DNA of 64,000 nucleotides from JBHIKY01 sp042139015 (GCF_042139015.1 NZ_JBHIKY010000001.1:62001-126000); one strand, 5' to 3'; positions 26,328-35,845 are shown, counted from the stretch's first letter. Numbers and translations: made by a program. Notes: generated from the sequence alone by a model not told the origin.

Positions 26328-27431
26328 TCACTGCTTGCCACGCTCCATCAAATTAATGCCCACCCCCATACAGACAGCACCGATCAGCATTAATTTTGCA
26401 AGCGGAAGCAGCAGCTCAGAAAATCCATAATCATACAAGGTCGTTCCCATCATCGCTTCCATCGCATGAGTAAGCGGAATAAACTCTGCGACAAAAAGCA
26501 TCACGTCGTTATCAATAAAGCCCGGCGGCATATAGACTCCGCTGATCAATGGCATTAAAGGAATAACCGATGGAAATACCATCATAAATTGTTCCTGCGT
26601 TCTGAGAAGTCCGGAAATCAACATTGTAAAAGCAGTCATTGTCAAAGTAAAGCAAGCAGCAATTATCATCAGAACACCAAAACGATCTCCTATGTCATAT
26701 CCAAATCCGAATAAGAAGATAAGAAATACAATCACAATCTGAAGCATACCGATCAGAAAAGTGTAGGCCAGATGACCGCTGTACATTTTCCATTTCGTAA
26801 CCGGAGATAAAATAACGCGGTCCCACAAACCTGTTGCTTTTTCTAAAGATATAGCATTTACTTTAAAGCCTACTGTAAACATGACTAGAAACATCGTAAA
26901 ACCAAACAATAGCTGTGTTCCCATATTATGCTCGACCAGCGCGCCCCCGTCTGGAGACTGCGTCTCCACAGTAAGACCTGGATCCTCCATGCGTTCCTGC
27001 ACTTCTTTTCTAAATTCTTCAGGATCCGGGGCGGCCAGCTCCGCCGTTCGAAGCTGAAGTTCCTCCGTATAAACCGCCTGTACATACTGTTCAACGAGCT
27101 GAGCATTCGGATCCTCCATGGCTGAAAAGATCCGGTAATCCTCCTTCATTAATTGAACGGCTGCGCTTCTTCGGCCTTCACTTACATCTGTGCGTGCCTG
27201 CTCCTCTTCAACTTCTTGAAACATAAACGTGTCATTGTCATTTAATATATCCAGCCACTCTTCTGTTTCTGTTAACGTTAAAGAATCCTCAGGAAACACG
27301 TAAACGTGAATTTTACTGCCGGAATTCATACTAAACAGCAGCGTAGCTATGACACTCAGAGCACAAAACATCACGACCAGCGTCGGATTGCGCCTGTCTT
27401 TCATCCACTGGGCTAAAAATATTGATTTCAT
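26328..27431 (-). CDS. ABC-2 type permease (LnrN-like)
   Basis: The 367-residue export permease has an N-terminal membrane segment, a large extracytoplasmic domain (about 35-170) and a block of five to six membrane segments (about 175-360), the ABC2_membrane_3 layout. It overlaps the second permease gene by 4 bp. With the ATPase at 28722 it forms an exporter resembling LnrLMN (YfiLMN) of B. subtilis, which gives resistance to linearmycin-type polyene lipids. Confidence 0.82.
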   Translation of the reverse strand: MKSIFLAQWMKDRRNPTLVVMFCALSVIATLLFSMNSGSKIHVYVFPEDSLTLTETEEWLDILNDNDTFMFQEVEEEQARTDVSEGRRSAAVQLMKEDYRIFSAMEDPNAQLVEQYVQAVYTEELQLRTAELAAPDPEEFRKEVQERMEDPGLTVETQSPDGGALVEHNMGTQLLFGFTMFLVMFTVGFKVNAISLEKATGLWDRVILSPVTKWKMYSGHLAYTFLIGMLQIVIVFLIFLFGFGYDIGDRFGVLMIIAACFTLTMTAFTMLISGLLRTQEQFMMVFPSVIPLMPLISGVYMPPGFIDNDVMLFVAEFIPLTHAMEAMMGTTLYDYGFSELLLPLAKLMLIGAVCMGVGINLMERGKQ

Positions 27432-28705
27432 GCTCTTTTCCTCCTAGCAGGAAATATCCACGTTCCCAGGCCGATAAGAAGAACGGAATACGCCATCATT
27501 TTCACAATTGCCGCCATAAGATCCGCCGGGACATCATTTTGAATCCATTCAATAAATGTAAATAACATGAAGCCATTCGGTGTTTCTCTGCCAATGCTCT
27601 GCAGCCAGTCCGGCAGCACATAAATCGGTACAAAGCTTCCTCCTACCGTGCCGATGGCCGTAATCACGACAGTAAACAAAAACAGTGCGGAATCAGAGGA
27701 CTTCATTTGAAAAACGATCGATGTAAATAAAGCGCTCATCGCCGCAGTAAAAAATGCCAAGAGGAATACAAACACTACTATGCCAAGCCAGAATTGCAGG
27801 GAACGGTCCGGAAAAAGCTGAAATACTACATGGCATAACCCTATTAGGAGGGTCAGCTGAATAAACACAAAACAGAAAGTAGAGGTTATTTTCCCGCTTA
27901 AATAATAAAGAGGGTTATTATTCGAAAGCAGGATACGCTCAAACACCAGCTCCCGCTTTTCTTTCGCAGCTTTCGTAACGATTGTCAACGAAACAAATAA
28001 AGCAAAAATAATCCCCATCGCTGGCGTAAAATACTGAAAGGCTGTCAGCGGCTTATTCCCGGATAACCTCTCTGACCCGCCTTCCGGAAATACCTGCTCT
28101 GCTTCAAAAAAAGCATTTGCATTCTCCCCAAGTTCGTGTCCGACAGCGCTTTGCAGGTTCATCGTATGAAATAAACTATCTACCATCTCTTCAAGGATGT
28201 CGACGTGCATGGAAGTATTATTTGCAATAATTGATATAGCAGCCCCGTCTCCTTCATCAAGGAGCATATTATTCAACGAATCATAGGTAAAATTCTCTGG
28301 TATGGTAAAAACAGCGTCTACTTCTTCTTCCTTTAACTGCTGTTGGGCTGTCTCTTCATCGACCTCTGTCACGCTCAGCCACTCCTGCATGTCATCATTT
28401 CTCAGCATGCTCATCAATATCGATTTCGGGGCCAGGCCCTCTGAGTTTTCTTTAAGGGAAGCAGCAGCTTCCTCGGGTAAATCCTTTTTCTGTAAGGATT
28501 CGTGAAATTCCCGGAGGCCGTTTTCCTCCTCTTCCTTATCTACCACTGCAATATTCATCTCAAGGTTGGCGGCGGGATTTTCTATCATCCCGGGCATCGC
28601 AAAGCTCAATATCGCTATTAAAACGAAAGGCATGATGAGAGAAAAAATTGTTTCTTTTCTGTCTCTCCAGACGATTAATAAATCTTTCTTAAAAAAAGAA
28701 CCCAT
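27428..28705 (-). CDS. ABC-2 type permease (LnrM-like)
   Basis: A 425-residue permease with the same layout as its downstream partner: one N-terminal membrane segment, a large external domain (about 45-210, rich in Glu) and a C-terminal membrane block (about 225-420) with the FTPAMGIIFALFVSLTIV stretch. Two different half-permeases and one ATPase are typical of Lnr-type exporters. Confidence 0.82.
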   Translation of the reverse strand: MGSFFKKDLLIVWRDRKETIFSLIMPFVLIAILSFAMPGMIENPAANLEMNIAVVDKEEEENGLREFHESLQKKDLPEEAAASLKENSEGLAPKSILMSMLRNDDMQEWLSVTEVDEETAQQQLKEEEVDAVFTIPENFTYDSLNNMLLDEGDGAAISIIANNTSMHVDILEEMVDSLFHTMNLQSAVGHELGENANAFFEAEQVFPEGGSERLSGNKPLTAFQYFTPAMGIIFALFVSLTIVTKAAKEKRELVFERILLSNNNPLYYLSGKITSTFCFVFIQLTLLIGLCHVVFQLFPDRSLQFWLGIVVFVFLLAFFTAAMSALFTSIVFQMKSSDSALFLFTVVITAIGTVGGSFVPIYVLPDWLQSIGRETPNGFMLFTFIEWIQNDVPADLMAAIVKMMAYSVLLIGLGTWIFPARRKRA

Positions 28706-28721
28706 TTGCCTGCCTCCCTTC

Positions 28722-29654
28722 TTAATCTCTCAGCTTTCTACCCGTCAAGTGAAGAAAGACATCTTCAAGACTCGGAGTGTGTACATGAATATTAATCACC
28801 TGAACCTGATGTCTTTCCGCAGCATGCACCACTCCGCTCAAAATATTGCTGCCTTTCTTCACGATCAGCTTCAAGCCTTCCTCTGTTTCATCAATTTGAA
28901 GAATGTCCGTAAAACCATCGAGCTCCTCCACGATGCCACCACGGTCTCCTTCGAGCTTCAGCTGCATTGTCTCTTCTCCAGATAAAATCTGCAGCAGCTC
29001 CTGTTTCGTACCGGACGCAATCATCTGACCGTGATCCATAATATAGACTCTGCTGCACAACTGCTCGACTTCCTCCATGTAATGGCTTGTATACAAAACT
29101 GTGGTGCCTTTTTCCTGATTTAACAGCCTTACCGTCTCGAGTATATGGTTGCGCGACTGGGGGTCAATACCTACGGTCGGCTCATCCATAATAACAATTT
29201 CAGGTTCATGCAATAGAGCTGCCGCAATATTAATCCGGCGTTTCATTCCACCTGAATACGTTTTTATAAGCTCTTTCTGCCGTTCCTGCAAACCTACAAT
29301 TTCCAGGACCTCTTGAATACGCCTATCCAGCTCCATCCCTTTTAACTTATAAATACCGCCAAAAAACTTCAGGTTTTCCCGTGCCGATAATTCCTCATAT
29401 AATGCGATTTCCTGGGGTACAACACCAATAACCTTTCGAATTGTTCCAGGATTTTTCACAATACTTTTTCCATGAAACCGTACATCTCCTGAGCTTGGTT
29501 TCAGCAGCGAACAAATCATAGAAATAGTGGTTGATTTCCCCGCTCCATTCGGTCCAAGCAGCCCGACGGATTCTCCTTTATTAAGGTAAAGACTCACGTC
29601 TTTTACCACTGTTTTTCCTTTAAAGGCTTTGGTCAATTCAGTCGTTTCTAACAT
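28722..29654 (-). CDS. ABC exporter ATPase (LnrL-like)
   Basis: The 310-residue ATPase has Walker A GLLGPNGAGKSTTI, C-loop YSGGMKRRINIAAALLH, Walker B IVIMDEPTVGIDP and the drug-exporter-type C-terminal extension (about 220-310). The start at 29654 has GGAGGGTG upstream; an in-frame ATG 45 bases further up lacks a binding site. Gene order ATPase-permease-permease behind a NarL-type two-component system equals lnrJK-lnrLMN as I recall it from B. subtilis. Confidence 0.88.
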   Translation of the reverse strand: MLETTELTKAFKGKTVVKDVSLYLNKGESVGLLGPNGAGKSTTISMICSLLKPSSGDVRFHGKSIVKNPGTIRKVIGVVPQEIALYEELSARENLKFFGGIYKLKGMELDRRIQEVLEIVGLQERQKELIKTYSGGMKRRINIAAALLHEPEIVIMDEPTVGIDPQSRNHILETVRLLNQEKGTTVLYTSHYMEEVEQLCSRVYIMDHGQMIASGTKQELLQILSGEETMQLKLEGDRGGIVEELDGFTDILQIDETEEGLKLIVKKGSNILSGVVHAAERHQVQVINIHVHTPSLEDVFLHLTGRKLRD

Positions 29655-29701
29655 ATAACACCCTCCTGCCACCTCAGAATTTTCCCTTCCGATAAGCAAA
29701 G

Positions 29702-29738
29702 TATATTAAAAAAAAGACAGTGCTCCCACTGCCTTGCG
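29702..29738 (-). terminator. terminator between two-component genes and exporter genes
   Basis: On the minus strand GGCAGTG and CACTGTC pair around a 4-nt loop and are followed by eight U residues. It ends the kinase-regulator transcript, so the exporter operon should have its own promoter, perhaps the target of the regulator. Confidence 0.75.
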
Positions 29739-29779
29739 TCATCACTAGTTTGTCCACCCCATGACCTCCGTCACTTTAT

Positions 29780-30415
29780 TTAAATCACATTATTGCGGAT
29801 GGCATATATAGCAATCTGTGTCCGGTCCCGCAGCTCCAGCTTGTCGAGCATCACGCTGATGTGATTTTTAACGGTACCGACAGACAATCCCAATTCATCG
29901 GCAATTTCTTTGTTGCTGCGTCCTTCACCGATCTTTCGCATAATATCAATTTCACGCGGAGTAAGCGATGGGTCAATCCGCGGTCTCCCGCTATCCTTTT
30001 TTAACAGCTTAGGCATTATCTTTGCTGCTACCTTCTCCTGCAGAGAGAGTCCACCGGAGAGACAGCTTTTAATCGAGCGGATCAGTGAGTCAGAATCTGC
30101 CTCCTTGAGCATATAGCCGCTGGCCCCGGCCCTTAATGCTTCAAGCGCATATTCATCATCATTAAACGTTGTAAGCATAAGGACTTTTCGCTCCGGCCAG
30201 CGCGAATGAATGATTCTCGCCGCTTCCAACCCATCCATCTCCGGCATTCGGACATCTAAAATCACCAGATCATAGGCATTTATTTCACAAAGAGCAATGG
30301 CTTCTTTTCCATTCCCTGCCTCTCCAGCTACCTCAAGCTCAGGATCTGTTTCAATCATCATCTTTAAACCGTGCCGGACCATTGTCTGATCCTCTGCCAG
30401 TAAGAGCCGTATCAT
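29780..30415 (-). CDS. NarL/LuxR-type response regulator (LnrK-like)
   Basis: A 211-residue regulator with a receiver domain (acidic AEDQ, phosphoacceptor in LVILDVRMPEMDG, Lys in GYMLKEADSD) and a LuxR-type helix-turn-helix (TPREIDIMRKIGEGRSNKEIADELGLSVGTVKNHI). It follows the kinase gene by 4 bases. It probably controls the exporter operon downstream. Confidence 0.92.
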   Translation of the reverse strand: MIRLLLAEDQTMVRHGLKMMIETDPELEVAGEAGNGKEAIALCEINAYDLVILDVRMPEMDGLEAARIIHSRWPERKVLMLTTFNDDEYALEALRAGASGYMLKEADSDSLIRSIKSCLSGGLSLQEKVAAKIMPKLLKKDSGRPRIDPSLTPREIDIMRKIGEGRSNKEIADELGLSVGTVKNHISVMLDKLELRDRTQIAIYAIRNNVI

Positions 30416-30419
30416 AGCG

Positions 30420-31592
30420 TCATCCTTCCTTTCCCCCGAAAATAAATTTCCCTCTGATTATAAATTGTGAGCTGTTATGAATTATATCCAGCTCCCCGCC
30501 GGTCTGCTCGATTCTCTCCCGCATGGAACGCAGTCCAAAGCCTTCTTTCAACGTCACTTTTTCTTCGAGTGAGTTAGTAATTTCAAATCGGAAAATACTT
30601 CTGCCGGGTGCTTCAAATACAATATTTGCTTCCTTCGCCCGGCTGTGTCTCATAATATTAGTTAACGCTTCCTGCACGGCACGATACACAGCTATCGATT
30701 GATCATTGCTGAGAGGAGCTGAAAGTGCCCCTTGCTTAACGGAAAAGTTGACTCGGATAAAGCTCTCCGACTCCAGCTTTCGTATTAATCGTAAAATTGC
30801 AGCAACTCCGCCGGTCTCTTTTTGCTTTAAAGCTTTTACAGCACTTCTTGTATCATCCAGACTTTCCTGCGCTAATGTCTTCAGCTCGTCGATATCTTTT
30901 GCGGCGGCAGGCTGATCTTTTAAGCGAAGTACCTCCAGCTGCATCAATAAAGCTGTCAGCTTATGGCCGACAGAATCGTGAATATCACGACCCACTTGAA
31001 TCCGTTCATCCCGGCGGGTAAGCTCTTCCTCCGAGACGAGGCGGCGTTTCATGCTTCTGTACTCGCTCAACAGCGCTTCACTGCGGGCAGCAGTTTCCTC
31101 CTCGGAATCAAAATATGTACGAAACAGGATAAAAGCTGCGATAAGCAGGGCCGAATATAAGATGATAAATAACGGGGGAAGGGCTGTGTACTGAAAAAAT
31201 GTTGGAAGGAGCGCACCGGTTAAAAGAATGACCCCCGCCCCCGCAGTCTTCCGAAGAGATAAACGGAATACCGCTTCGCCTGCAAGAATCGAAAACACGA
31301 GCAGCGGATAAGGATTCAAGACAACTCCATATTCCGGCCACAAGGCAGCAGCCGCCAGTCCGCAGGCAACATACAATATAACTGTCTGTATAAAATCATG
31401 ATTAGAAAAAAGTGGAATAAGGAAGTAGAAAATGAAAAAGAGAGCACATAAAATCAGCCGCCATGGGACGCTCAGGACATCTTCGGAAATGTGGAGTAAT
31501 GAAAAGCTGAACGTGATCAATAATAAGATGAACCAAAACCAAAACGAACGCACCAGCAGCCCCCTCTTTCTAATCTTACTAATTCGGTTCAT
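30420..31592 (-). CDS. NarL-group sensor histidine kinase (LnrJ-like)
   Basis: The 390-residue kinase has about six N-terminal membrane segments with little external sequence (about 15-165), then the HisKA_3 region GRDIHDSVGHKLTALLMQL with the phosphoacceptor His, and an ATPase domain with ALTNIMRHSRA and GFGLRSMRERIEQTGGEL. This intramembrane-sensing layout fits kinases that detect membrane-active compounds. The ribosome binding site of the chosen ATG is weak. Confidence 0.88.
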   Translation of the reverse strand: MNRISKIRKRGLLVRSFWFWFILLLITFSFSLLHISEDVLSVPWRLILCALFFIFYFLIPLFSNHDFIQTVILYVACGLAAAALWPEYGVVLNPYPLLVFSILAGEAVFRLSLRKTAGAGVILLTGALLPTFFQYTALPPLFIILYSALLIAAFILFRTYFDSEEETAARSEALLSEYRSMKRRLVSEEELTRRDERIQVGRDIHDSVGHKLTALLMQLEVLRLKDQPAAAKDIDELKTLAQESLDDTRSAVKALKQKETGGVAAILRLIRKLESESFIRVNFSVKQGALSAPLSNDQSIAVYRAVQEALTNIMRHSRAKEANIVFEAPGRSIFRFEITNSLEEKVTLKEGFGLRSMRERIEQTGGELDIIHNSSQFIIRGKFIFGGKEG

Positions 31593-31702
31593 TCATACTT
31601 TATCATACTGCATAGATTTCATTCGATCCATGCAGACAGCTATATTAAATGAGCAAGCGGATACACTACAACTACATGAATTAAGTAAGGAGTGAGTTCC
31701 TT

Positions 31703-32338
31703 TTGTTTCAATTCAACGATGTTTCTTTTCAATCGATTTTACACATCCCTTCTTTATCGATTGATGAATTTAAAAAAGTGGCTGTCATCGGAGAAAGCGG
31801 GAGCGGAAAATCGACATTTTTAAAGTTACTAAACCTTATGATTTCTCCTACCGATGGAACGATTTATTTTCGGGGAAAAAACCTAAACGAAACAGACGCC
31901 GTTGCACACCGCCGTGAGACTGCCATGCTGCCGCAGCAGCCGGTGTTGTTTGGGGATTCCGTAGAGGATAATCTGACGGCGGGAGCACGTTTTGCCTGCC
32001 GGCCCATCCCTGATGCCCAGGCATGCGAAGAAGCTCTCTCCCGGTTTTCTTTAAAAAAGGCTCTTTCCGATGACGCCTCTCTTCTCTCCGGCGGGGAGCA
32101 GCAGCGCTTATCTCTCGCAAGGATGACACTGATGGAAAGTCCGATTCTTCTTTTAGATGAACCGACCTCTGCACTCGATGAAGAATTGGAAGAAAAAGTA
32201 ATGGAGCAATTTATGCGCTTTGCTGATGAAAAAAACAAAACTGTGATCTTTGTTACGCATTCCCATGCGATCGCAGAGTCCTTCTCCGATGCGATTATCG
32301 ATTTCCACCACTATTCTCAGAAGGTGGCCGGCGCATGA
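31703..32338 (+). CDS. ABC ATPase, FetA/YbbL-like
   Basis: The 211-residue ATPase has Walker A GESGSGKSTFLKLL, C-loop LSGGEQQRLSLARM, Walker B ILLLDEPTSALDE and the switch His in FVTHSHA. It starts with TTG behind AAGGAG. The next gene overlaps it by 4 bp and encodes a FetB-like permease; in E. coli the pair exports iron and adds resistance to oxidative stress. Substrate here is inferred from the family only. Confidence 0.85.
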   Translation: MFQFNDVSFQSILHIPSLSIDEFKKVAVIGESGSGKSTFLKLLNLMISPTDGTIYFRGKNLNETDAVAHRRETAMLPQQPVLFGDSVEDNLTAGARFACRPIPDAQACEEALSRFSLKKALSDDASLLSGGEQQRLSLARMTLMESPILLLDEPTSALDEELEEKVMEQFMRFADEKNKTVIFVTHSHAIAESFSDAIIDFHHYSQKVAGA

Positions 32339-33126
32339 ATGATTCGATGATTAACTTAACGATCTGGCAGCTCGCCGCGGCTTATTTATTTGTCGCATTA
32401 TTGCTTGCTCTTGTTCGCTGGCGCAAAATTCCCAGAGAAAAAGAAATCATCATCGCCACGCTGCGCATGACGATACAGCTGCTGCTTGTCGGCTATGTCT
32501 TAATGTATTTATTCGAAAATCCACATCCACTTTTTACGGCCGTGGTTGTCCTTTTAATGATCGGATTTGCGATTTTTAATATATACAAACGAGTGCGCGG
32601 TCATTTGTCAAAGCGGTTAAAAAGGGCAGTGATGACTGCGATGGCAGCAGGTTCCCTCGCAAGTCTGCTTTATTTCAATTTTGTTGTGATTCAATTTTCT
32701 CCATGGTATGACCCTCGCTATTTTATTCCGATTGCCGGTATGATTATAGGTAATTCAATGACGGGTGTAAGTCTTGGCGTACAGACGCTGATTGATGGGA
32801 TGAAGGAGCAGAAGAGAGAGGTGGTAGCAGCTCTGATGCTCGGAGCATCGCCAAAAGCCGCATCACGGAAAATAAAAAATCGTGCGTTTGATGCTGCAAT
32901 TCTGCCTACCGTAAATCAGATGGTAGGAATGGGGATCGTGTTTTTACCTGGGATGATGACGGGGCAGATTTTAGCAGGAGCTGACCCTGTCAGTGCTATT
33001 GAATATCAGATTGCTATCCTGCTCGGCATCATTGGGGCTGTTTCCCTCAGTGTAATTTCATTTGTGCAGCTTGGATATAAAGTGTTTTTTAATGAAAGAC
33101 AACAGCTTGTCCGTGGGAATGATTAA
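32335..33126 (+). CDS. FetB/YbbM-like ABC permease
   Basis: The 263-residue membrane protein has about seven hydrophobic segments and the UPF0014 family signatures GMIIGNSMTGVSLGVQTL and MVGMGIVFLPGMMTGQILAGADP. It forms an exporter with the ATPase upstream. It converges on the PCMT gene, and the stop codons overlap by 4 bases. Confidence 0.9.
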   Translation: MNDSMINLTIWQLAAAYLFVALLLALVRWRKIPREKEIIIATLRMTIQLLLVGYVLMYLFENPHPLFTAVVVLLMIGFAIFNIYKRVRGHLSKRLKRAVMTAMAAGSLASLLYFNFVVIQFSPWYDPRYFIPIAGMIIGNSMTGVSLGVQTLIDGMKEQKREVVAALMLGASPKAASRKIKNRAFDAAILPTVNQMVGMGIVFLPGMMTGQILAGADPVSAIEYQIAILLGIIGAVSLSVISFVQLGYKVFFNERQQLVRGND

Positions 33127-33704
33127 TCATAATCCCCTTCGAGCCTCACAAACACCACATGCATAAGAAATGTCGAAGTGATTTGTCCTTTTTCATCCTT
33201 CTCGATCAATGTTAATTCTTGATCAAAGGAACTTCCAACCGGAATTACCATCTTTCCTCCTTTCTCAAGCTGTTCTATTAATGCCGCAGGGATCTTTGAA
33301 GCTGCGGCCGTAACCATAATCCGGTCATACGGAGCATGCTCCTTCCAGCCTGAACTCCCATCACCAAGCCGGTATTGAATGTTTGTAAATCCCGCCTCTC
33401 CTAATTTCTCCCGGGCCTTCTCATACAGCGGTTCAATTCGTTCCACCGTAAATACCTTCTTTGAAAAAGCAGCCAGTACATCTGTCTGAAATCCAGAGCC
33501 TGTTCCTATCTCGAGTACACGTGATTCCGGATGGACATCCAATGCCAATGTCATGGCAAGAACGAGAGATGGCTGAGATATTGTCTGGCCGTAGCCAATC
33601 GCAACTGCTTCATCAAAATCCGCCATGCCTTTGTGCGCATCCATGTAGTAGCTACGCTCAAGCTGTTGGAAGTATTCTCTGATGTTTTCCTCCTGATTAC
33701 TCAT
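33123..33704 (-). CDS. protein-L-isoaspartate O-methyltransferase-like protein
   Basis: The protein has about 193 residues and the PCMT pattern: GYGQTISQPSLVLAMTLAL, the SAM-binding VLEIGTGSGFQTDVLA, a YRLGDGSSGW segment and VTAAASKIPAALIEQLEKGG. The family methylates isoaspartyl residues to start protein repair. GGAGCG precedes the ATG at 33704; the longer in-frame start lacks support. Confidence 0.85.
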   Translation of the reverse strand: MSNQEENIREYFQQLERSYYMDAHKGMADFDEAVAIGYGQTISQPSLVLAMTLALDVHPESRVLEIGTGSGFQTDVLAAFSKKVFTVERIEPLYEKAREKLGEAGFTNIQYRLGDGSSGWKEHAPYDRIMVTAAASKIPAALIEQLEKGGKMVIPVGSSFDQELTLIEKDEKGQITSTFLMHVVFVRLEGDYD

Positions 33705-33825
33705 ATTATCCACGCTCCTATTATAAAGGAAAGTAGTAAGGCTTATAGAAATGATTCCCAAATTCTAGAATATTTAAAGGATGAATGAAAGATTGTACTC
33801 AGAATGATTACAATATGTATCAAAT

Positions 33826-33873
33826 TTACAAAAAGGAGCCAAGGGTTTTCATTTCCCCCGGCTCCTTTTTCTA
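33826..33873 (-). terminator. terminator of the aldo/keto reductase gene
   Basis: AAAAAGGAGCC and GGCTCCTTTTT form an 11-bp stem around a loop of about 19 nt, just after the stop codon at 33875. The A/T tails make it work in both directions. Confidence 0.8.
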
Positions 33874-33874
33874 T

Positions 33875-34792
33875 TTATGGCAGGTCGTTTCCGGCGGCAC
33901 GATAAATCTCATACCACTCTTCTCTTGTTATGGAGATATCAGATGCCCCGGCAATCCCTGCAAGCCGCTCTTTGTTCATTGTACCGACAATTGCCTGTAT
34001 GTTGGCGGGATGCCTTAATATCCACGCAATCGCAGCTGCAGAGTCAGTAATATCATATTTATTCGCAATCTCCTGCAGCTTTCTATTCAACTCGGGGAAT
34101 TTATCATTGCCGACAAATACTCCCTTCATCATGCCGTATTGAAAAGGCGACCACGCTTGAATGGTCATATCATTCAGACGGCTGTAGTCAAGGATGCTCC
34201 CATCCCTGACAATCGCAGGGTCATGCTGCATGTTAACGTTTAATCCGGCATCAATCATTCCCGACTGCATAATACTAAGCTGCAGCTGATTCACAATTAA
34301 TTCCTGGTCCACGTATTTCTTTAATAACTCCACCTGCATCGGATTTTGATTGCTGACACCGAAGTACTTTACTTTGCCACTTTCCATTAATGCAGTGAAA
34401 GCTTCCGCCACTTCTTCAGGTTCCATTAAAGCATCCGGCCGGTGCAGCAGTAAAATATCGATATAATCCGTCTTCAGACGTTCCAGGCTGCCATCCACTG
34501 ATTGAAGTATATGTTCCTTTGAAAAATCAAAAAAACCTTTCCGGATCCCGCACTTTGTCTGAAGAAAGATATCTTCCCTGGCTGCAGAGCTCAGCTCCAG
34601 CCCTTCTGCGAAAATTTCCTCGGAAGATCCTCCTCCATAAATATCTGCATGGTCAAAGAAGTCAATGCCGGATGCGGCGGCATTATCAATCACTTCGGCC
34701 GCATCTTGCTTAGAAAGCGCATCCATACGCATGCATCCTAATCCAATCTCTGAAACTTCCACATTACTTTTGCCTAATTGTATTTTCTTCAA
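33875..34792 (-). CDS. aldo/keto reductase (YcsN/YdhF-like)
   Basis: The protein has about 305 residues and the AKR pattern LGKSNVEVSEIGLGCMRM, DFFDHADIYGGG with the catalytic Asp-Tyr, LQTKCGI, DYIDILLLHRPDALM and QAIVGTMNKERL. It is closest to the YcsN/YdhF group of NADPH reductases with unknown substrates. I favour the TTG at 34792, which has GAGGTG six bases upstream, over the GTG at 34801 that overlaps this binding site. Confidence 0.88.
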   Translation of the reverse strand: MKKIQLGKSNVEVSEIGLGCMRMDALSKQDAAEVIDNAAASGIDFFDHADIYGGGSSEEIFAEGLELSSAAREDIFLQTKCGIRKGFFDFSKEHILQSVDGSLERLKTDYIDILLLHRPDALMEPEEVAEAFTALMESGKVKYFGVSNQNPMQVELLKKYVDQELIVNQLQLSIMQSGMIDAGLNVNMQHDPAIVRDGSILDYSRLNDMTIQAWSPFQYGMMKGVFVGNDKFPELNRKLQEIANKYDITDSAAAIAWILRHPANIQAIVGTMNKERLAGIAGASDISITREEWYEIYRAAGNDLP

Positions 34793-34958
34793 AATATACA
34801 CCTCTTTCCGAAGATACGTTCATTCTAGCAGGTTCGCTACTTAATAGCATATCATGGTAAACAAACGTTTGATTACTATGTTCATTGACAAGGTCCGGCT
34901 TCCATCAGATACTTAAAGAAAGCGCTATCACAAATCATAATATAGGGAGGAATGCAAA

Positions 34959-35364
34959 TTGAAGGACGAAGTGATGGTTATTCGAGTAACGACTCAAATC
35001 GGCGGTGACTGATGCGGCGGCCTTACTGATGACGGGTTCATCAATATGTCTGAAACTTTCAAGGAAGAACGGGCAGAAATGGAAAGGCTCGGCACCATTT
35101 ATAGAGCCATTCACAGCAAATACGGGGATGAAATAATAATTACCTACATGGATCCAAGGAACAGCTTTTCTATTTTGAGTTATTTTTTAAGATGCTGGAA
35201 ATCCGGCTCTATTCGACTGAGTGGTGTCTTCCGTGGAATGCTGTTCGGCATCCGCCGCAGCTCATTTTTTTTACAATGGACGCTGGCTCAACCCTGATGA
35301 CAGAACTTCTGAGTTCCACGTGTTAAAGCAAATCGAGCTGATCCGAGGACCGGGTAACCGGTAA
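34959..35364 (+). pseudogene. thioredoxin-like gene with in-frame TGA and a poly-T frameshift
   Basis: A TTG behind GGGAGG (8 nt) opens a frame coding KDEVMVIRVTTQIGGD, then TGA at 35010, then CGGLTDDGF. It runs on through ERLGTIYRAIHSKYGDEI and ITYMDPRN to RRSSFF. A run of eight T residues (35265-35272) shifts the frame; dropping one T restores a sensible end, NGRWLNPDDRTSEF to IRGPGN and TAA at 35362. The protein would have about 134 residues, with a beta strand followed by a Cys-containing loop, like small thioredoxin-fold proteins. The TGA sits directly before a Cys codon. Either the gene is decayed, or the TGA is selenocysteine (see findings). The family is not one I can name. Confidence 0.6.
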
Positions 35365-35404
35365 GCTCTGAACGGTTTGGGGTTTACCGGCATTGACCCT
35401 TCCT

Positions 35405-35845
35405 CTACTGTTTACTTTCTAATTTATCTATCCAGAGATCAAATGGAGTGGAGCTGGTTTCGAGCTTCACATGCTGAAACTCGACTGACTGATTTTTCTT
35501 TTTAGGGTTCACATGAGAGGCTTCCGCTGTCTCTTTCGATGCTGCAAAGTATACCGCTTTCATATCAGCATTGCGGATCGCCCCCTCGCACATTGGACAG
35601 GGCTCACCACTGGCATACATTATACAATCCGACAATAATTCATTCTCCAGTATCCGGCACGCTTCTCTGATCGCCACCGTTTCTGCGTGGTCGGTCGGGT
35701 CGTGGGTTCCTTTCGTATCATTAGCTCCGGTGGCTATTACTTCCCCACCGCACACAATCACAGCCCCAAACGGCCTCCCCCCATTTTCTGTGACGTTTCT
35801 CCCTGCAATTTCCACAGCCTGCTTTAGAAATGCTTCATGATTCAA
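35405..35845 (-). CDS. nucleoside/guanine deaminase (CDA fold)
   Basis: A 146-residue zinc-dependent deaminase. The catalytic motif HAETVAIREA and the zinc Cys pair in GEPCPMCEGAI identify the cytidine/guanine deaminase superfamily. The N-terminal RPFGAVIVCGGEVIATGAND and the C-terminal tail favour guanine deaminase (GuaD) or a related purine deaminase over a tRNA deaminase. It is monocistronic. Confidence 0.85.
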   Translation of the reverse strand: MNHEAFLKQAVEIAGRNVTENGGRPFGAVIVCGGEVIATGANDTKGTHDPTDHAETVAIREACRILENELLSDCIMYASGEPCPMCEGAIRNADMKAVYFAASKETAEASHVNPKKKNQSVEFQHVKLETSSTPFDLWIDKLESKQ

